From Eubacteriales bacterium (GTDB lineage: Bacteria > Bacillota > Clostridia > Lachnospirales > Lachnospiraceae): DNA of 64,000 bases. The notes below the pieces were generated by a model. It had not been told where the DNA came from. It ran no database searches and saw only the letters and a program-made list of their open reading frames with translations. The stretch lies in the NCBI GenBank assembly GCA_030524545.1, contig JAUNGM010000009.1, forward strand, positions 1 to 64,000, written 5' to 3'. The position numbers were made by a program, and so were the translations under genes. Positions 1 to 7,957 of the stretch are shown piece by piece (positions within the stretch are counted from its first letter, which is position 1; every line of letters starts with the position of its first letter).

Positions 1-55
1 CTAGAGCACACGGTTCATACCCGTGGTGTCGAGGGTTCAAATCCCCCTCTCGCTA
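1..55 (+). tRNA. tRNA-Met (anticodon CAT), 3' part
   Basis: The 3' three quarters of a tRNA. The end of the D stem (GAGC), a five-pair anticodon stem CACGG/CCGTG around the loop TTCATAC with anticodon CAT, the T arm GGGTTCAAATCCC and the 3' acceptor strand TCTCGCT with discriminator A at 55 are all present. The 5' acceptor strand lies outside the window. CCA is not encoded. CAT fits Met; a tRNA-Ile2 with modified C34 cannot be excluded without the missing 5' part. Confidence 0.88.
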
Positions 56-60
56 CTTAA

Positions 61-104
61 AAAGTTCGTGGAATAATATATAATATATTCTACGGACTTT
101 TTTT
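61..104. terminator. Bidirectional Rho-independent terminator
   Basis: A long AT-rich hairpin with arms AAAGTTCGTGGAATA and TATTCTACGGACTTT, flanked by A-rich sequence on the left and a run of T on the right. It can stop both the tRNA transcript and the convergent kinase gene whose stop codon lies at 115. Confidence 0.8.
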
Positions 105-114
105 ATACGAAAAA

Positions 115-1866
115 TCAGGTCAATTTTTTATATTCAATGAGGAAGCTTACGGAAGTACCAATTCCTTTCCGGCTCTCAATCTGCAATTTTGCATATTCTC
201 CGTAAAGAAGCCGAAGTCTGTTATTGACGTTGACAAGTCCGATATGTTCTTTCTGGGATAGATTTCCGTTTAATATGGACTGTAGATACATAAGGGTATT
301 ATGATCCATTCCATGTCCATTGTCAGAGACGCAGATATTCACATGATCGTTTTCGGTTGTAATGGAAACGGAAACAGAGCTTGGCCGGTTTTCTGTCAGG
401 CCTCCATGAAAGATACTGTTTTCTACAATGGGATACAGAATTAAATGGGGAATTCCGCATGACAGAAGACCAGGTTCTATATTCCAAACAATAGGTGCTA
501 CGTTTTCATAGCTGTATTGGAGTATGGAAACATAATTATTTGTATAGGCCATCTCATTTTCAACGGTAGTAAAAGTGTCCGGCATGGTTTTCAGGGTATG
601 CTGAAGCAGAGAAATAAAGACTCTGGTCAGATCAATAATAGTAGATGATTTCTGCTTCCGGGCCAGACAGATAATGCAGTTCAATGTATTATAGATAAAA
701 TGCGGATTGATCTGATACATCAACATCTGCAGGGTCATCTCGAACTCTTTTTTATCCCGGTAGAGCAGTTCATTGGTATAAGTATTAATGTCCTGAATCA
801 TATGGTTGAATACCTGGGCCAATTCTTCAATTTCATCCTTGCTATGGATTTCAACATATACATTTCTTTCCCCTTCAGAGACACGCTTCATGGCATGGAT
901 CAGGCTGTTTAAGGGTTTTGTGAGCTGGTTCGTGGTAATGTATACGGCAAGTATGGACAGCAGGGAGCAAAGGATCATAATAATAAATAATATCCGGATG
1001 ATGTTGAATACGCCCGAACGGGCAATCTGGTCAGGAGTAATACCTATGAGGGACCAGCCGGTATTTCCCGGATCAGCCTCAAAAATATAGGAATCTCTTG
1101 TTCGATGCAGCGTGCCGTTATACTGAAAGGCGGCATCATGATAAAGAATATCATTTCGGGAAATCGTACTGCCTGCAGGGTATAAGGGCTGGCTTTGTTC
1201 ATTATATAAAAAAAGGGAACAGGTATCACCAAATTCCTGCAGCGGCCTGATCAATTCTTTGTATTTTATAAAGATGACCAGTTTTCCCAGATAGGTATCC
1301 GGTACAGAGCTACTGTTGATATTGCAGATATAGGCAACCACATCAAGTTTTTCCTGGTCAAGGTTCATGGATATCTGATTAGGAACCGTAAAACCGCTGG
1401 AAACATCCTGAGACAAATATGGTTTATAGAGTTCCGATTTTAAAATATTCCCATATCTGGAAACAGTTTCCAGAGGAGCGCCGTTTGGATCCAGGAGCAA
1501 TATATTCCAGATCAGATTATCATGCAGTACGACGAACTGATCCAGATAATCTTCAGCATCCATAACCAGCCGGTAGTAGGCGTAAGTATTGTGGGGATGT
1601 GAGGTTGTATAAACATTTTGAATTGTGGGCTGAAAAGAAATGTCTTTGGAATACGTGGAAATTTCATCCAGATAATAGGATATCTGGCTGGCACTGGTTT
1701 TTACTGCAGTTTGTGTGTCTCTTCTGAAGATATCACTTAGAAGAGGTTCCAGATAAATAATAATCGATGCTACACAAATAACCACTGTAATAATCACCGT
1801 AGCTACTGTGGTAGATAAAAATTTCATATGTATAGTATTTTTTTTCGTGAGTTTTTTTAAGCCCAT
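115..1866 (-). CDS. YesM-type sensor histidine kinase
   Basis: Membrane sensor kinase of the YesM/LytS-like group that phosphorylates the adjacent YesN-type regulator. From the chosen start there is a first membrane segment (about residues 16-39), an extracytoplasmic sensor region of about 240 residues, a second membrane segment (about 289-312), a HAMP linker, the His_kinase domain with the phospho-acceptor His near residue 389 in QINPHFIYNTLN, and a C-terminal ATPase domain with N-box ENSIFHGG and G-box DNGHGMD. The start at 1866 sits about 12 nt after AAAGGA; an upstream ATG at 1878 directly abuts that site and looks unusable. The gene lies 26 nt downstream of the regulator gene, so the two form one operon. 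Its divergent neighbours are sugar ABC transporter genes, so the signal is probably a sugar or the binding protein (inference). Confidence 0.9.
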   Translation of the reverse strand: MGLKKLTKKNTIHMKFLSTTVATVIITVVICVASIIIYLEPLLSDIFRRDTQTAVKTSASQISYYLDEISTYSKDISFQPTIQNVYTTSHPHNTYAYYRLVMDAEDYLDQFVVLHDNLIWNILLLDPNGAPLETVSRYGNILKSELYKPYLSQDVSSGFTVPNQISMNLDQEKLDVVAYICNINSSSVPDTYLGKLVIFIKYKELIRPLQEFGDTCSLFLYNEQSQPLYPAGSTISRNDILYHDAAFQYNGTLHRTRDSYIFEADPGNTGWSLIGITPDQIARSGVFNIIRILFIIMILCSLLSILAVYITTNQLTKPLNSLIHAMKRVSEGERNVYVEIHSKDEIEELAQVFNHMIQDINTYTNELLYRDKKEFEMTLQMLMYQINPHFIYNTLNCIICLARKQKSSTIIDLTRVFISLLQHTLKTMPDTFTTVENEMAYTNNYVSILQYSYENVAPIVWNIEPGLLSCGIPHLILYPIVENSIFHGGLTENRPSSVSVSITTENDHVNICVSDNGHGMDHNTLMYLQSILNGNLSQKEHIGLVNVNNRLRLLYGEYAKLQIESRKGIGTSVSFLIEYKKLT

Positions 1867-1892
1867 ATCTGTATGCATTCCTTTCGTTTTTT

Positions 1893-3359
1893 CTAGCAGT
1901 AGTCACTTGGTTTTTTTCCGGTCTCTTTTTTAAAGCTGTTGCTGAAATACTGGACAGTCTGATAGCCTACCATCTCGCTGACTTCATAAATCTTGTATTT
2001 CCCGCTTTTTAGTAATTCTTTAGAAACGGAAATGCGGTATTTGGTGATATAGGTCATGAGGTTGATCCCGACTTCCTTTTTAAATAATTGGCTGACATAA
2101 AGCGGGCTGATTCCCAGCTCCTGAGAAAGCGTCTGCAGTGTAATATCTTCTGCATAATGCTCTTTTATATACTGGATGGCATCTACAATTTTTTTGCTGT
2201 ATTTTGGAATAAGAGTTTCCTGGATAGTATCCAAAATACGGCAGAGGGAGACGGATACAAAAGACACACGCAGTCCGGCAGCGTCCTTTGACAGGGAAGT
2301 CAATTCATAAATCAGGTTGTTAGGCAGCTCGGGATCCTTCATGTGAATGACCGTATTGGTAATGGAAATTGTCGCATTCGCGTAAAAATCAAGATCTTTC
2401 ATTTTGGGAACCGTCTCTTCGTAAAGTTTACGGATGACGGCGGAGGCTGATGAAAACTGTTGTTTTTCTATGAAGGAGATGATTTTTTTCAGCTGGTTTT
2501 CAGCAAGACTTTTTAAAGCCGGAAGAGAGGCACCGGGGATATTGGCATCAAGGATACAGTTTCCGGAAAAAAAGACCTTCAGGGAAAGAAGCTGCCGGGC
2601 TTTTAAATAGGAGTCTCTAAGTGAAGAAGGCGTTTGGACGGGCAGTCCGATAGAGATACTAAAGAGAGAAGAAAATGAGAGCGCAAATTGTTCTAAAAAG
2701 AGCCGTGCGAGTTCTTTTGTGATCATTTCCCTTTTTTCAGGTATTATCTGAAACAGAATCAAATAAAGATGCGTAGAAAGGCAATAATACTCATACGGGT
2801 ATTGCTTTTCAATGTCGGGAAAATGCAGACAGACTTCTTCACTATTATTCTCAATTTCCACTAAAAAAAGGCCGGATAGACCGTTCCATGAAAGATTGAC
2901 ATCAGAGGCCGCAGCAGATGCAGGCGTGGATAAATATTTGCGGATTTTATCCGCAGATGTAAGCTGATGAACCTTCCGGCGGTAAATCAGCGTATCCTTG
3001 ATTTTTTGAAGTTCACCAAGAAGTGACTTTTCATCCAATTCATGTTTTAACAGGTAAGAAGTAATACCAAGTGAGATTGCCTGTTTGGCATAGTCAAATT
3101 CTTCATAAGCAGTCAGAAGAATGAACTGCGTCTCCGGGGCCAGAGATAGGATTTTCTGAATCATTTCAAGACCTCCCATAACCGGCATTCTGATATCAGT
3201 CAGTACAATATCCGGGCGTGTTTCCTGAAAGAGCAAAAGCCCCTGCCTGCCATTACGTGCTTCGCCTACAAGAGTGAAACCATGGGCGTTCCAATCAATC
3301 ATTTCCTGAATATCTTTACGAATTAAATCAATATCTTCCACTATTAATACTCTGCACAT
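1893..3359 (-). CDS. YesN-type response regulator (REC + AraC HTH)
   Basis: Response regulator of 488 residues. The N-terminal receiver domain (about 1-120) has the acidic pocket VEDID and the phospho-acceptor Asp55 in LTDIRMP. A middle region of about 260 residues has no named motif. The C-terminal AraC/XylS double helix-turn-helix (about 390-488) includes LSQELGISPLYVSQLFKK and ends KKPSDYC. The ATG at 3359 was chosen because AAGGAG lies 8 nt upstream; a longer frame opens at 3404 without such a site. It is co-transcribed with the kinase and divergent from the ABC operon, which it probably activates. Such pairs usually control carbohydrate transport genes in Firmicutes (established for the family; the target here is inferred). 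Confidence 0.9.
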   Translation of the reverse strand: MCRVLIVEDIDLIRKDIQEMIDWNAHGFTLVGEARNGRQGLLLFQETRPDIVLTDIRMPVMGGLEMIQKILSLAPETQFILLTAYEEFDYAKQAISLGITSYLLKHELDEKSLLGELQKIKDTLIYRRKVHQLTSADKIRKYLSTPASAAASDVNLSWNGLSGLFLVEIENNSEEVCLHFPDIEKQYPYEYYCLSTHLYLILFQIIPEKREMITKELARLFLEQFALSFSSLFSISIGLPVQTPSSLRDSYLKARQLLSLKVFFSGNCILDANIPGASLPALKSLAENQLKKIISFIEKQQFSSASAVIRKLYEETVPKMKDLDFYANATISITNTVIHMKDPELPNNLIYELTSLSKDAAGLRVSFVSVSLCRILDTIQETLIPKYSKKIVDAIQYIKEHYAEDITLQTLSQELGISPLYVSQLFKKEVGINLMTYITKYRISVSKELLKSGKYKIYEVSEMVGYQTVQYFSNSFKKETGKKPSDYC

Positions 3360-3563
3360 AGGCATTGCTCCTTCCAATGTCTTATCTGAAAAAATATTTG
3401 ACATACTGCTATTTGGTACAGTGAATATTGAATAAAGTCTGATAATAAAAGTATATCACAGAAATAAAAAATCATAATTACAAAATATATGCTTTTTTTA
3501 TAAAAATTATACATCATTTTTATTTGATATAAGAATATTATAAAAAATCCATATTTTGTTATG

Positions 3564-3592
3564 TTGTACAGCATATTGGATTCCACTATAAT
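3564..3592 (+). promoter_or_regulatory. Sigma-A promoter of the ABC transporter operon
   Basis: TTGTAC (-35) and a perfect TATAAT (-10) separated by 17 bp, about 55 bp before the binding-protein start. It lies in the very AT-rich divergent region between the regulator pair and the ABC genes. Confidence 0.7.
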
Positions 3593-3599
3593 CAACTTA

Positions 3600-3611
3600 G
3601 TTCTTAAGAAC
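3600..3611. promoter_or_regulatory. Perfect palindrome just after the ABC promoter
   Basis: GTTCTTAAGAAC is a perfect 12-bp palindrome starting about 8 bp after the -10 box, so it overlaps the expected transcription start. The position suits a repressor operator. The protein that binds it is unknown. Confidence 0.4.
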
Positions 3612-3647
3612 AATGTACATAATTCATAACAAAGGAGGGTTTCGAAA

Positions 3648-4937
3648 ATGAAAGGAAGAAAATTAATTGTTTATATGATGGCTGCGGCCATGCTGATGAG
3701 CAGTACAACGGCAATGAATGTAAATGCAGAGAGCACGGACGGTGACAAAACTCCTATTGAGATCTGGACATGGGATATCGCTACCTGCGGAGAAATCAAT
3801 GCAATTTTCGAAGAAAAATTTCCGCAGTATACGGTTGAAATGGTTCCTGTAGAACAGTCGCAGATTACGCAGAAGCTGCAGACAACACTGGCATCAGGAG
3901 GGCAGGTGCCTGATATCTGCCTGTTGGAATACACTCACAGAGGACAGCTTTTCCAGCTTGATATCTGGGAGGATATCTCAGCGGAACCCTATAATTTTGA
4001 TACAGGCCAGGTACTGGACTGGCTGGTTCCAAATGAAACCGATGATTTCGGGGCATATGTAGGCCCGGAATATGTATCGATCGGCGCATTGGCCTACAAA
4101 CGTGACATGACATTAGAGTATTTCGGAACGGATGACCCGGAAGAACTGCAGAAAATGTTTCCGGATTGGGATTCCTTTATAAAGGCCGGCGAAGAGGTAC
4201 AGGAGAAGTCGGACGGCAAGGTGTTTATGCTTCCGAGCATAGGAAGTGCGGGTGCTATTTTAAAAGGACAGTCCCAGGAAGCTTATTTTGATGATAACCA
4301 GATTACGTTCAATAATTCCATTAAACCAATTCTGGAACGTCTGATCGAAATGAAGCAGAAGGGAGTTGTAGATCAGATTGATTATGGATCTCCGGAAGAG
4401 GCGGCCTCCTGCGGAAAGAATGACCATATTTTCTTTGAATGTCCGGCCTGGGCGCTTTCACAGCTGATTAAACCCAATGATCCTGAAGGATCCGGAAGAT
4501 GGGGACTGATGCTTCCGCCGGGCGGCGGTTATGCAGGAACATCTGCAAGTATGGGAATTCCGAAAGGTGCATTAAATAAAGAAGGAGCAGCAGAGTATAT
4601 TAAGTTCTTCCAGGGAACCATGGAAGGCGGAGAACTGATCCGTGATTATAAGAGCTCCCTGATTCCGTATAAACCGGCATATGAGGATCCGGCCTTCTAC
4701 AGCCAGACAGATCCGTTCTTTGGAGATCAGGATGTATGGAGCGTATTTGCAGGTGTGGCAAATAGTATCAAGGGAGTCCGTCCGCTGAATAACTACGATG
4801 AAGATTTTGAAGACTCCTATACTCTTGCGGTTAAGACCATCAATGCTTCAGATGGCGATATTACAGCAGATGAACTGGTGGATACGATGGTAGATGAGCT
4901 GATCAATAAGCATCCGGATTTAATTCCTGAGACATAA
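3648..4937 (+). CDS. Sugar ABC transporter substrate-binding protein (family 1)
   Basis: Extracellular solute-binding protein of 429 residues, SBP_bac_1 type, expected to capture an oligosaccharide or other sugar for the two following permeases. A signal peptide (about residues 1-27) ends at a likely VNA-ES cleavage site. The mature part shows family features such as the N-terminal IEIWTWD strand and the LASGGQVPDICLLE segment. There is no lipobox cysteine, which is unusual for a Gram-positive binding protein; it may be released, or held by the permease. AAAGGAGGG lies 9 nt before the ATG. The order binding protein, permease, permease is typical; the ATPase is absent, as is common where a shared MsmK-type ATPase is encoded elsewhere. 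Confidence 0.9.
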   Translation: MKGRKLIVYMMAAAMLMSSTTAMNVNAESTDGDKTPIEIWTWDIATCGEINAIFEEKFPQYTVEMVPVEQSQITQKLQTTLASGGQVPDICLLEYTHRGQLFQLDIWEDISAEPYNFDTGQVLDWLVPNETDDFGAYVGPEYVSIGALAYKRDMTLEYFGTDDPEELQKMFPDWDSFIKAGEEVQEKSDGKVFMLPSIGSAGAILKGQSQEAYFDDNQITFNNSIKPILERLIEMKQKGVVDQIDYGSPEEAASCGKNDHIFFECPAWALSQLIKPNDPEGSGRWGLMLPPGGGYAGTSASMGIPKGALNKEGAAEYIKFFQGTMEGGELIRDYKSSLIPYKPAYEDPAFYSQTDPFFGDQDVWSVFAGVANSIKGVRPLNNYDEDFEDSYTLAVKTINASDGDITADELVDTMVDELINKHPDLIPET

Positions 4938-4948
4938 GGAGGAACACT

Positions 4949-5830
4949 ATGAGGCGTAAATCCGTACCGTACCTTATGATACTGCCGTATTTTCTGGCAT
5001 TTCTGGCATTTAATATTTTTCCGGTGGTATTTTCCTTTTTTATCAGCTTTACGAACTGGAATGGGATTTCCGCCACAAAAGAATTTGTTGGAATAGCAAA
5101 TTATATCCGCGCATTGACCAAGGATTCTTTTTTCTTCCTGTCTTTAAAAAATACGATTTTACTGACGATTCTGATCATTCCGGGGCAGATTTTGATGGGA
5201 CTGCTTATGGCCTGTCTTCTGAAGGATTTTTTCAGAAAGACCAGGGGCGCATTTCAGCTGATCAATTTTCTGCCCTATCTGACAACGACCGTAGCGCTTG
5301 CAATTATTTTTCAGTTGATGTTTGACTGGAAGAATGGAATCGTGAACGGACTTTTAAGCCAGATGGGAATAGAATCGATCTACTGGCTTGGAAAAGCCGG
5401 GCCGACAAGAATCGTTGTAACTCTGATGGAAATATGGAGAAATTATGGCTATGCCATGATCATGTTTATGGCAGGGCTTTCTACTATTTCGGATGATCTG
5501 TATGACGCTGCAAAAATCGACGGAGCCAATTGGTTCCAGCAATTTTTCCGGATTACGGTTCCCATGCTCCGTCCGATTTTTGCCTTTACGGTGACCACAG
5601 GAATGATCGGTGTTCTGAATCTGTTTGACGGGCCGCAGCTATTGTTTTCGGGAACGAATCAGCCTATGGGAGGGCCGGGGCGGTCTGTATTTACCATTAT
5701 GATTCGATTTTATGAGGCAAGCTTTTTGAATTTTGAATTTGGTTATGGTTCAGCTATTGCGTATTTATTTTTCATCTTTGTCTCTATCGTATCGGCATTG
5801 CTGGTAAAGGCATTTGGTGAAAGGGAATGA
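4949..5830 (+). CDS. Sugar ABC transporter permease (MalF/UgpA type)
   Basis: Inner-membrane permease of 293 residues with about six hydrophobic segments. The cytoplasmic coupling loop that contacts the ATPase is visible as YDAAKIDGANWFQQFFRITV (about residue 190), matching the EAA-G consensus of binding-protein-dependent permeases. AAGGAGG precedes the ATG. It starts 11 nt after the binding-protein gene, so the two are co-transcribed. It should form a heterodimer with the MalG-type subunit that follows after an unusual repeat-filled gap. Confidence 0.92.
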   Translation: MRRKSVPYLMILPYFLAFLAFNIFPVVFSFFISFTNWNGISATKEFVGIANYIRALTKDSFFFLSLKNTILLTILIIPGQILMGLLMACLLKDFFRKTRGAFQLINFLPYLTTTVALAIIFQLMFDWKNGIVNGLLSQMGIESIYWLGKAGPTRIVVTLMEIWRNYGYAMIMFMAGLSTISDDLYDAAKIDGANWFQQFFRITVPMLRPIFAFTVTTGMIGVLNLFDGPQLLFSGTNQPMGGPGRSVFTIMIRFYEASFLNFEFGYGSAIAYLFFIFVSIVSALLVKAFGERE

Positions 5831-5833
5831 CAA

Positions 5834-5978
5834 GTTACTGTTTATGCCTACAGCATAAACAGTAACGAATTCGGCACATTTAAAGTTCGCCTACGGCGAG
5901 GTGCCGAATTCATGGCAATTCTACGTTACTAGCCCATAGCCTTGCAGCCAGTGCAAGGTTTGGGAGTGAACAGTAACG
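5834..5978. repeat. Cluster of three hairpins with GTTACTG/CAGTAAC ends (REP/MITE-like)
   Basis: Three inverted repeats fill the gap between two permease genes of one operon. The first has perfect 14-bp arms GTTACTGTTTATGC (5834-5847) and GCATAAACAGTAAC (5853-5866). The second has 11-bp arms GAATTCGGCAC (5867-5877) and GTGCCGAATTC (5901-5911) with an inner CGCC/GGCG stem. The third has outer arms CGTTACT (5924) and AGTAACG (5972-5978) with inner arms CCTTGCA/TGCAAGG. The 14-mer GCATAAACAGTAAC recurs at 25951-25964, so this is a dispersed repeat. It may stabilise or attenuate the mRNA between the permease genes. Confidence 0.75.
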
Positions 5979-6024
5979 ATGACGAATCAGAGTAATGAAC
6001 GTGAGAAGAAGGCGGGTGATAAAT

Positions 6025-6855
6025 ATGCAGGCAGGAAAAAAGAGAAAACTGAAAACTATAGTCGTCGTGATAATTGTAATATTTATTTCTATTTTTGCGC
6101 TGCTTCCCTTTTTTGAGATGGTGATCATGGGAACCTACCAGACAGACCAGCTCTATACGGGAGTGAAATTGCTGCCGGGAAATTATCTGAAGCAGAACCT
6201 CCAAAATATTATGCAGCATGAATTTTTCCGGTTTTATGTAAATAGCTTTATTGTGGCGATTACGAATACGTTATGCGGAATGGCGATTTCTACCATGGCA
6301 GGCTATGCTTTTGCAAAATATCAGTTCAAAGGGCAGAATCTTCTTTTTTTGATTGTGATTTCTGCTCTGGCGATTCCGCCCCAACTGGGGCTTGTAGGAT
6401 TTGTAATTGAAATGAGAAGTCTGGGATGGGCAAATTCCCTGCTGCCGCTTATTGTAAACGGAATTGCAAACCCCTTTGGCGTATTCTGGATGAGGCAGTA
6501 CATTACCAGTTCCGTTCCGAATGAGCTTCTGGAAAGCGGAAGGATTGATGGATGCGGGGAATTCCGGATCTTGACAAGGCTGGTTGTGCCGATTATCAAG
6601 CCGGCTCTGATTACCATATTTTTAATTTTCTTCTTGTGGTCCTGGAATGACTATATGGTACCTTTGGTGATCACCACAAATCAGAAGTATTATACCATCC
6701 CTATTTCCATTTCTTTGCTGAGTACGGAGTTCAAGAATGATGATGCGGCCAGGATCCTCTGTCTGACACTGTCAACCATTCCGATCCTTGGAATGTTCAG
6801 TATAGGCTCCAAATATCTGATTCAGGGACTGGTTGCCGGGAGCGTGAAAGGATAA
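6025..6855 (+). CDS. Sugar ABC transporter permease (MalG type)
   Basis: Second permease, 276 residues, a normal size for the MalG family. About six membrane segments are visible, with the coupling motif ESGRIDGCGEFRILTRLVVP near residue 180. The ATG at 6025 follows AGGCGGGTGAT at a good distance; a longer frame from 5995 has no ribosome site and adds only an Arg-rich tail. It is separated from the first permease by about 195 nt of hairpin repeats, yet belongs to the same operon by strand and function. The next gene, apbE, begins 11 nt after its stop, linking transport to flavoprotein maturation. Confidence 0.92.
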   Translation: MQAGKKRKLKTIVVVIIVIFISIFALLPFFEMVIMGTYQTDQLYTGVKLLPGNYLKQNLQNIMQHEFFRFYVNSFIVAITNTLCGMAISTMAGYAFAKYQFKGQNLLFLIVISALAIPPQLGLVGFVIEMRSLGWANSLLPLIVNGIANPFGVFWMRQYITSSVPNELLESGRIDGCGEFRILTRLVVPIIKPALITIFLIFFLWSWNDYMVPLVITTNQKYYTIPISISLLSTEFKNDDAARILCLTLSTIPILGMFSIGSKYLIQGLVAGSVKG

Positions 6856-6866
6856 AGGCAGTACAT

Positions 6867-7877
6867 ATGGGAGAACGATGCATAGGAAGAAGGATGTTCC
6901 TGTATAACACGGTGTGTGAGGTCATTCTTTTTGAGTATCCGGGAGATGGGAAATGGATTCTGGATCAGTGTGAAAAAATTTCTGTTTCTGTTCAGAATAT
7001 GCTGAATATTTTTGATGAAACATCAGAACTCTCTGTTTTAAACCGGGAATATGTACCTGAAAAATGGTTTTCGGTTTCTGAGGAAATGTTTCAGTTTCTG
7101 CAGAAGCTTATGGGGTTTTCAGCTCTGAGTGAAGGTGCCTATGATCCTACTGTGGGAGCGCTGGTAAGGCTGTGGAATTTCCGGGCAGAACATCCGGTGC
7201 TTCCAAGTGAACAGGATATTTTGAGAGTGAAGAAAAATACCGGATACAAAAACATCAGGCTGGATAAGGAGAGGAAAGCAGTCAGCATAGCTGTTCCGGG
7301 GATGGTGCTGGATGCAGGCGGAGCAGGAAAGGGTTATGCGGTGGGTCTGGCAGCGGAATGGCTGAAGCTCTGCGGCGTAACTTCAGCCAGTATTAATTAC
7401 GGAGGGAATCTTTATTTGTTAGGGGAATTCCGGGCAGAAAACGGTGAGAAGAGAAGCTGGCGGGTAGGAGTGCAGAAGCCATGGGCCGAAAGAGGACAAA
7501 GTATAGGAACGCTATTTCTGAAAGATCAGGGTGTTGCTACATCAGCAGGATATGACCGGTATTTTGAACTGGACGGAAAACGATATCAGCATATCATCCA
7601 TCCGTTCAGCGGATGTCCGGTAGAGTCGGAGATTCTGAGTGTCAGCATTGTATCAGAAAGTCCTTTGATTACGGATCTTATGTCAACGGCTTTCTTTGTG
7701 GCTGGTATTTCCGATGGAGAAAAAATTGCAAAGCGGCTTCGGAAACAAGGAATTCAGGTGGAATATGTGGTGATCCTGCAGGACAAAATACATATTTCCG
7801 ATGGTATAAAAGAAAAATTCCTGCCATATGACAATTCGGCATGGAACAGTTCGGTTTTACCACAATCATTGTTGTAA
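6867..7877 (+). CDS. apbE: FAD:protein FMN transferase (ApbE family), cytosolic
   Basis: Enzyme of 336 residues expected to move FMN from FAD to a Thr or Ser side chain of a partner protein, needing Mg2+. Family motifs in order: YDPTVGALVRLWNF (about 92-105), the FAD/metal motif DAGGAGKGYAVG (about 150-161), TSAGYDRYF (about 228) and HIIHPFSGCPV (about 244). No signal peptide or lipobox is visible, unlike the lipoprotein ApbE of extracellular electron transfer, so it should act in the cytoplasm. The start is supported by AAAGG 8 nt upstream. The very next gene resembles an FMN-binding domain protein, its most likely substrate. Confidence 0.9.
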   Translation: MGERCIGRRMFLYNTVCEVILFEYPGDGKWILDQCEKISVSVQNMLNIFDETSELSVLNREYVPEKWFSVSEEMFQFLQKLMGFSALSEGAYDPTVGALVRLWNFRAEHPVLPSEQDILRVKKNTGYKNIRLDKERKAVSIAVPGMVLDAGGAGKGYAVGLAAEWLKLCGVTSASINYGGNLYLLGEFRAENGEKRSWRVGVQKPWAERGQSIGTLFLKDQGVATSAGYDRYFELDGKRYQHIIHPFSGCPVESEILSVSIVSESPLITDLMSTAFFVAGISDGEKIAKRLRKQGIQVEYVVILQDKIHISDGIKEKFLPYDNSAWNSSVLPQSLL

Positions 7878-7957
7878 AGAAAAATTCGAATAGCAAATAT
7901 ACAGAAAGTTCTGTGTAACTATTAACTATAAACTTATTATACGAGGGAGATTGGAAA

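Noticed and set aside
5834-5978. Insertion sequence or small gene between the permease genes
   Set aside because: No reading frame with transposase features or ribosome site is present; only hairpins.
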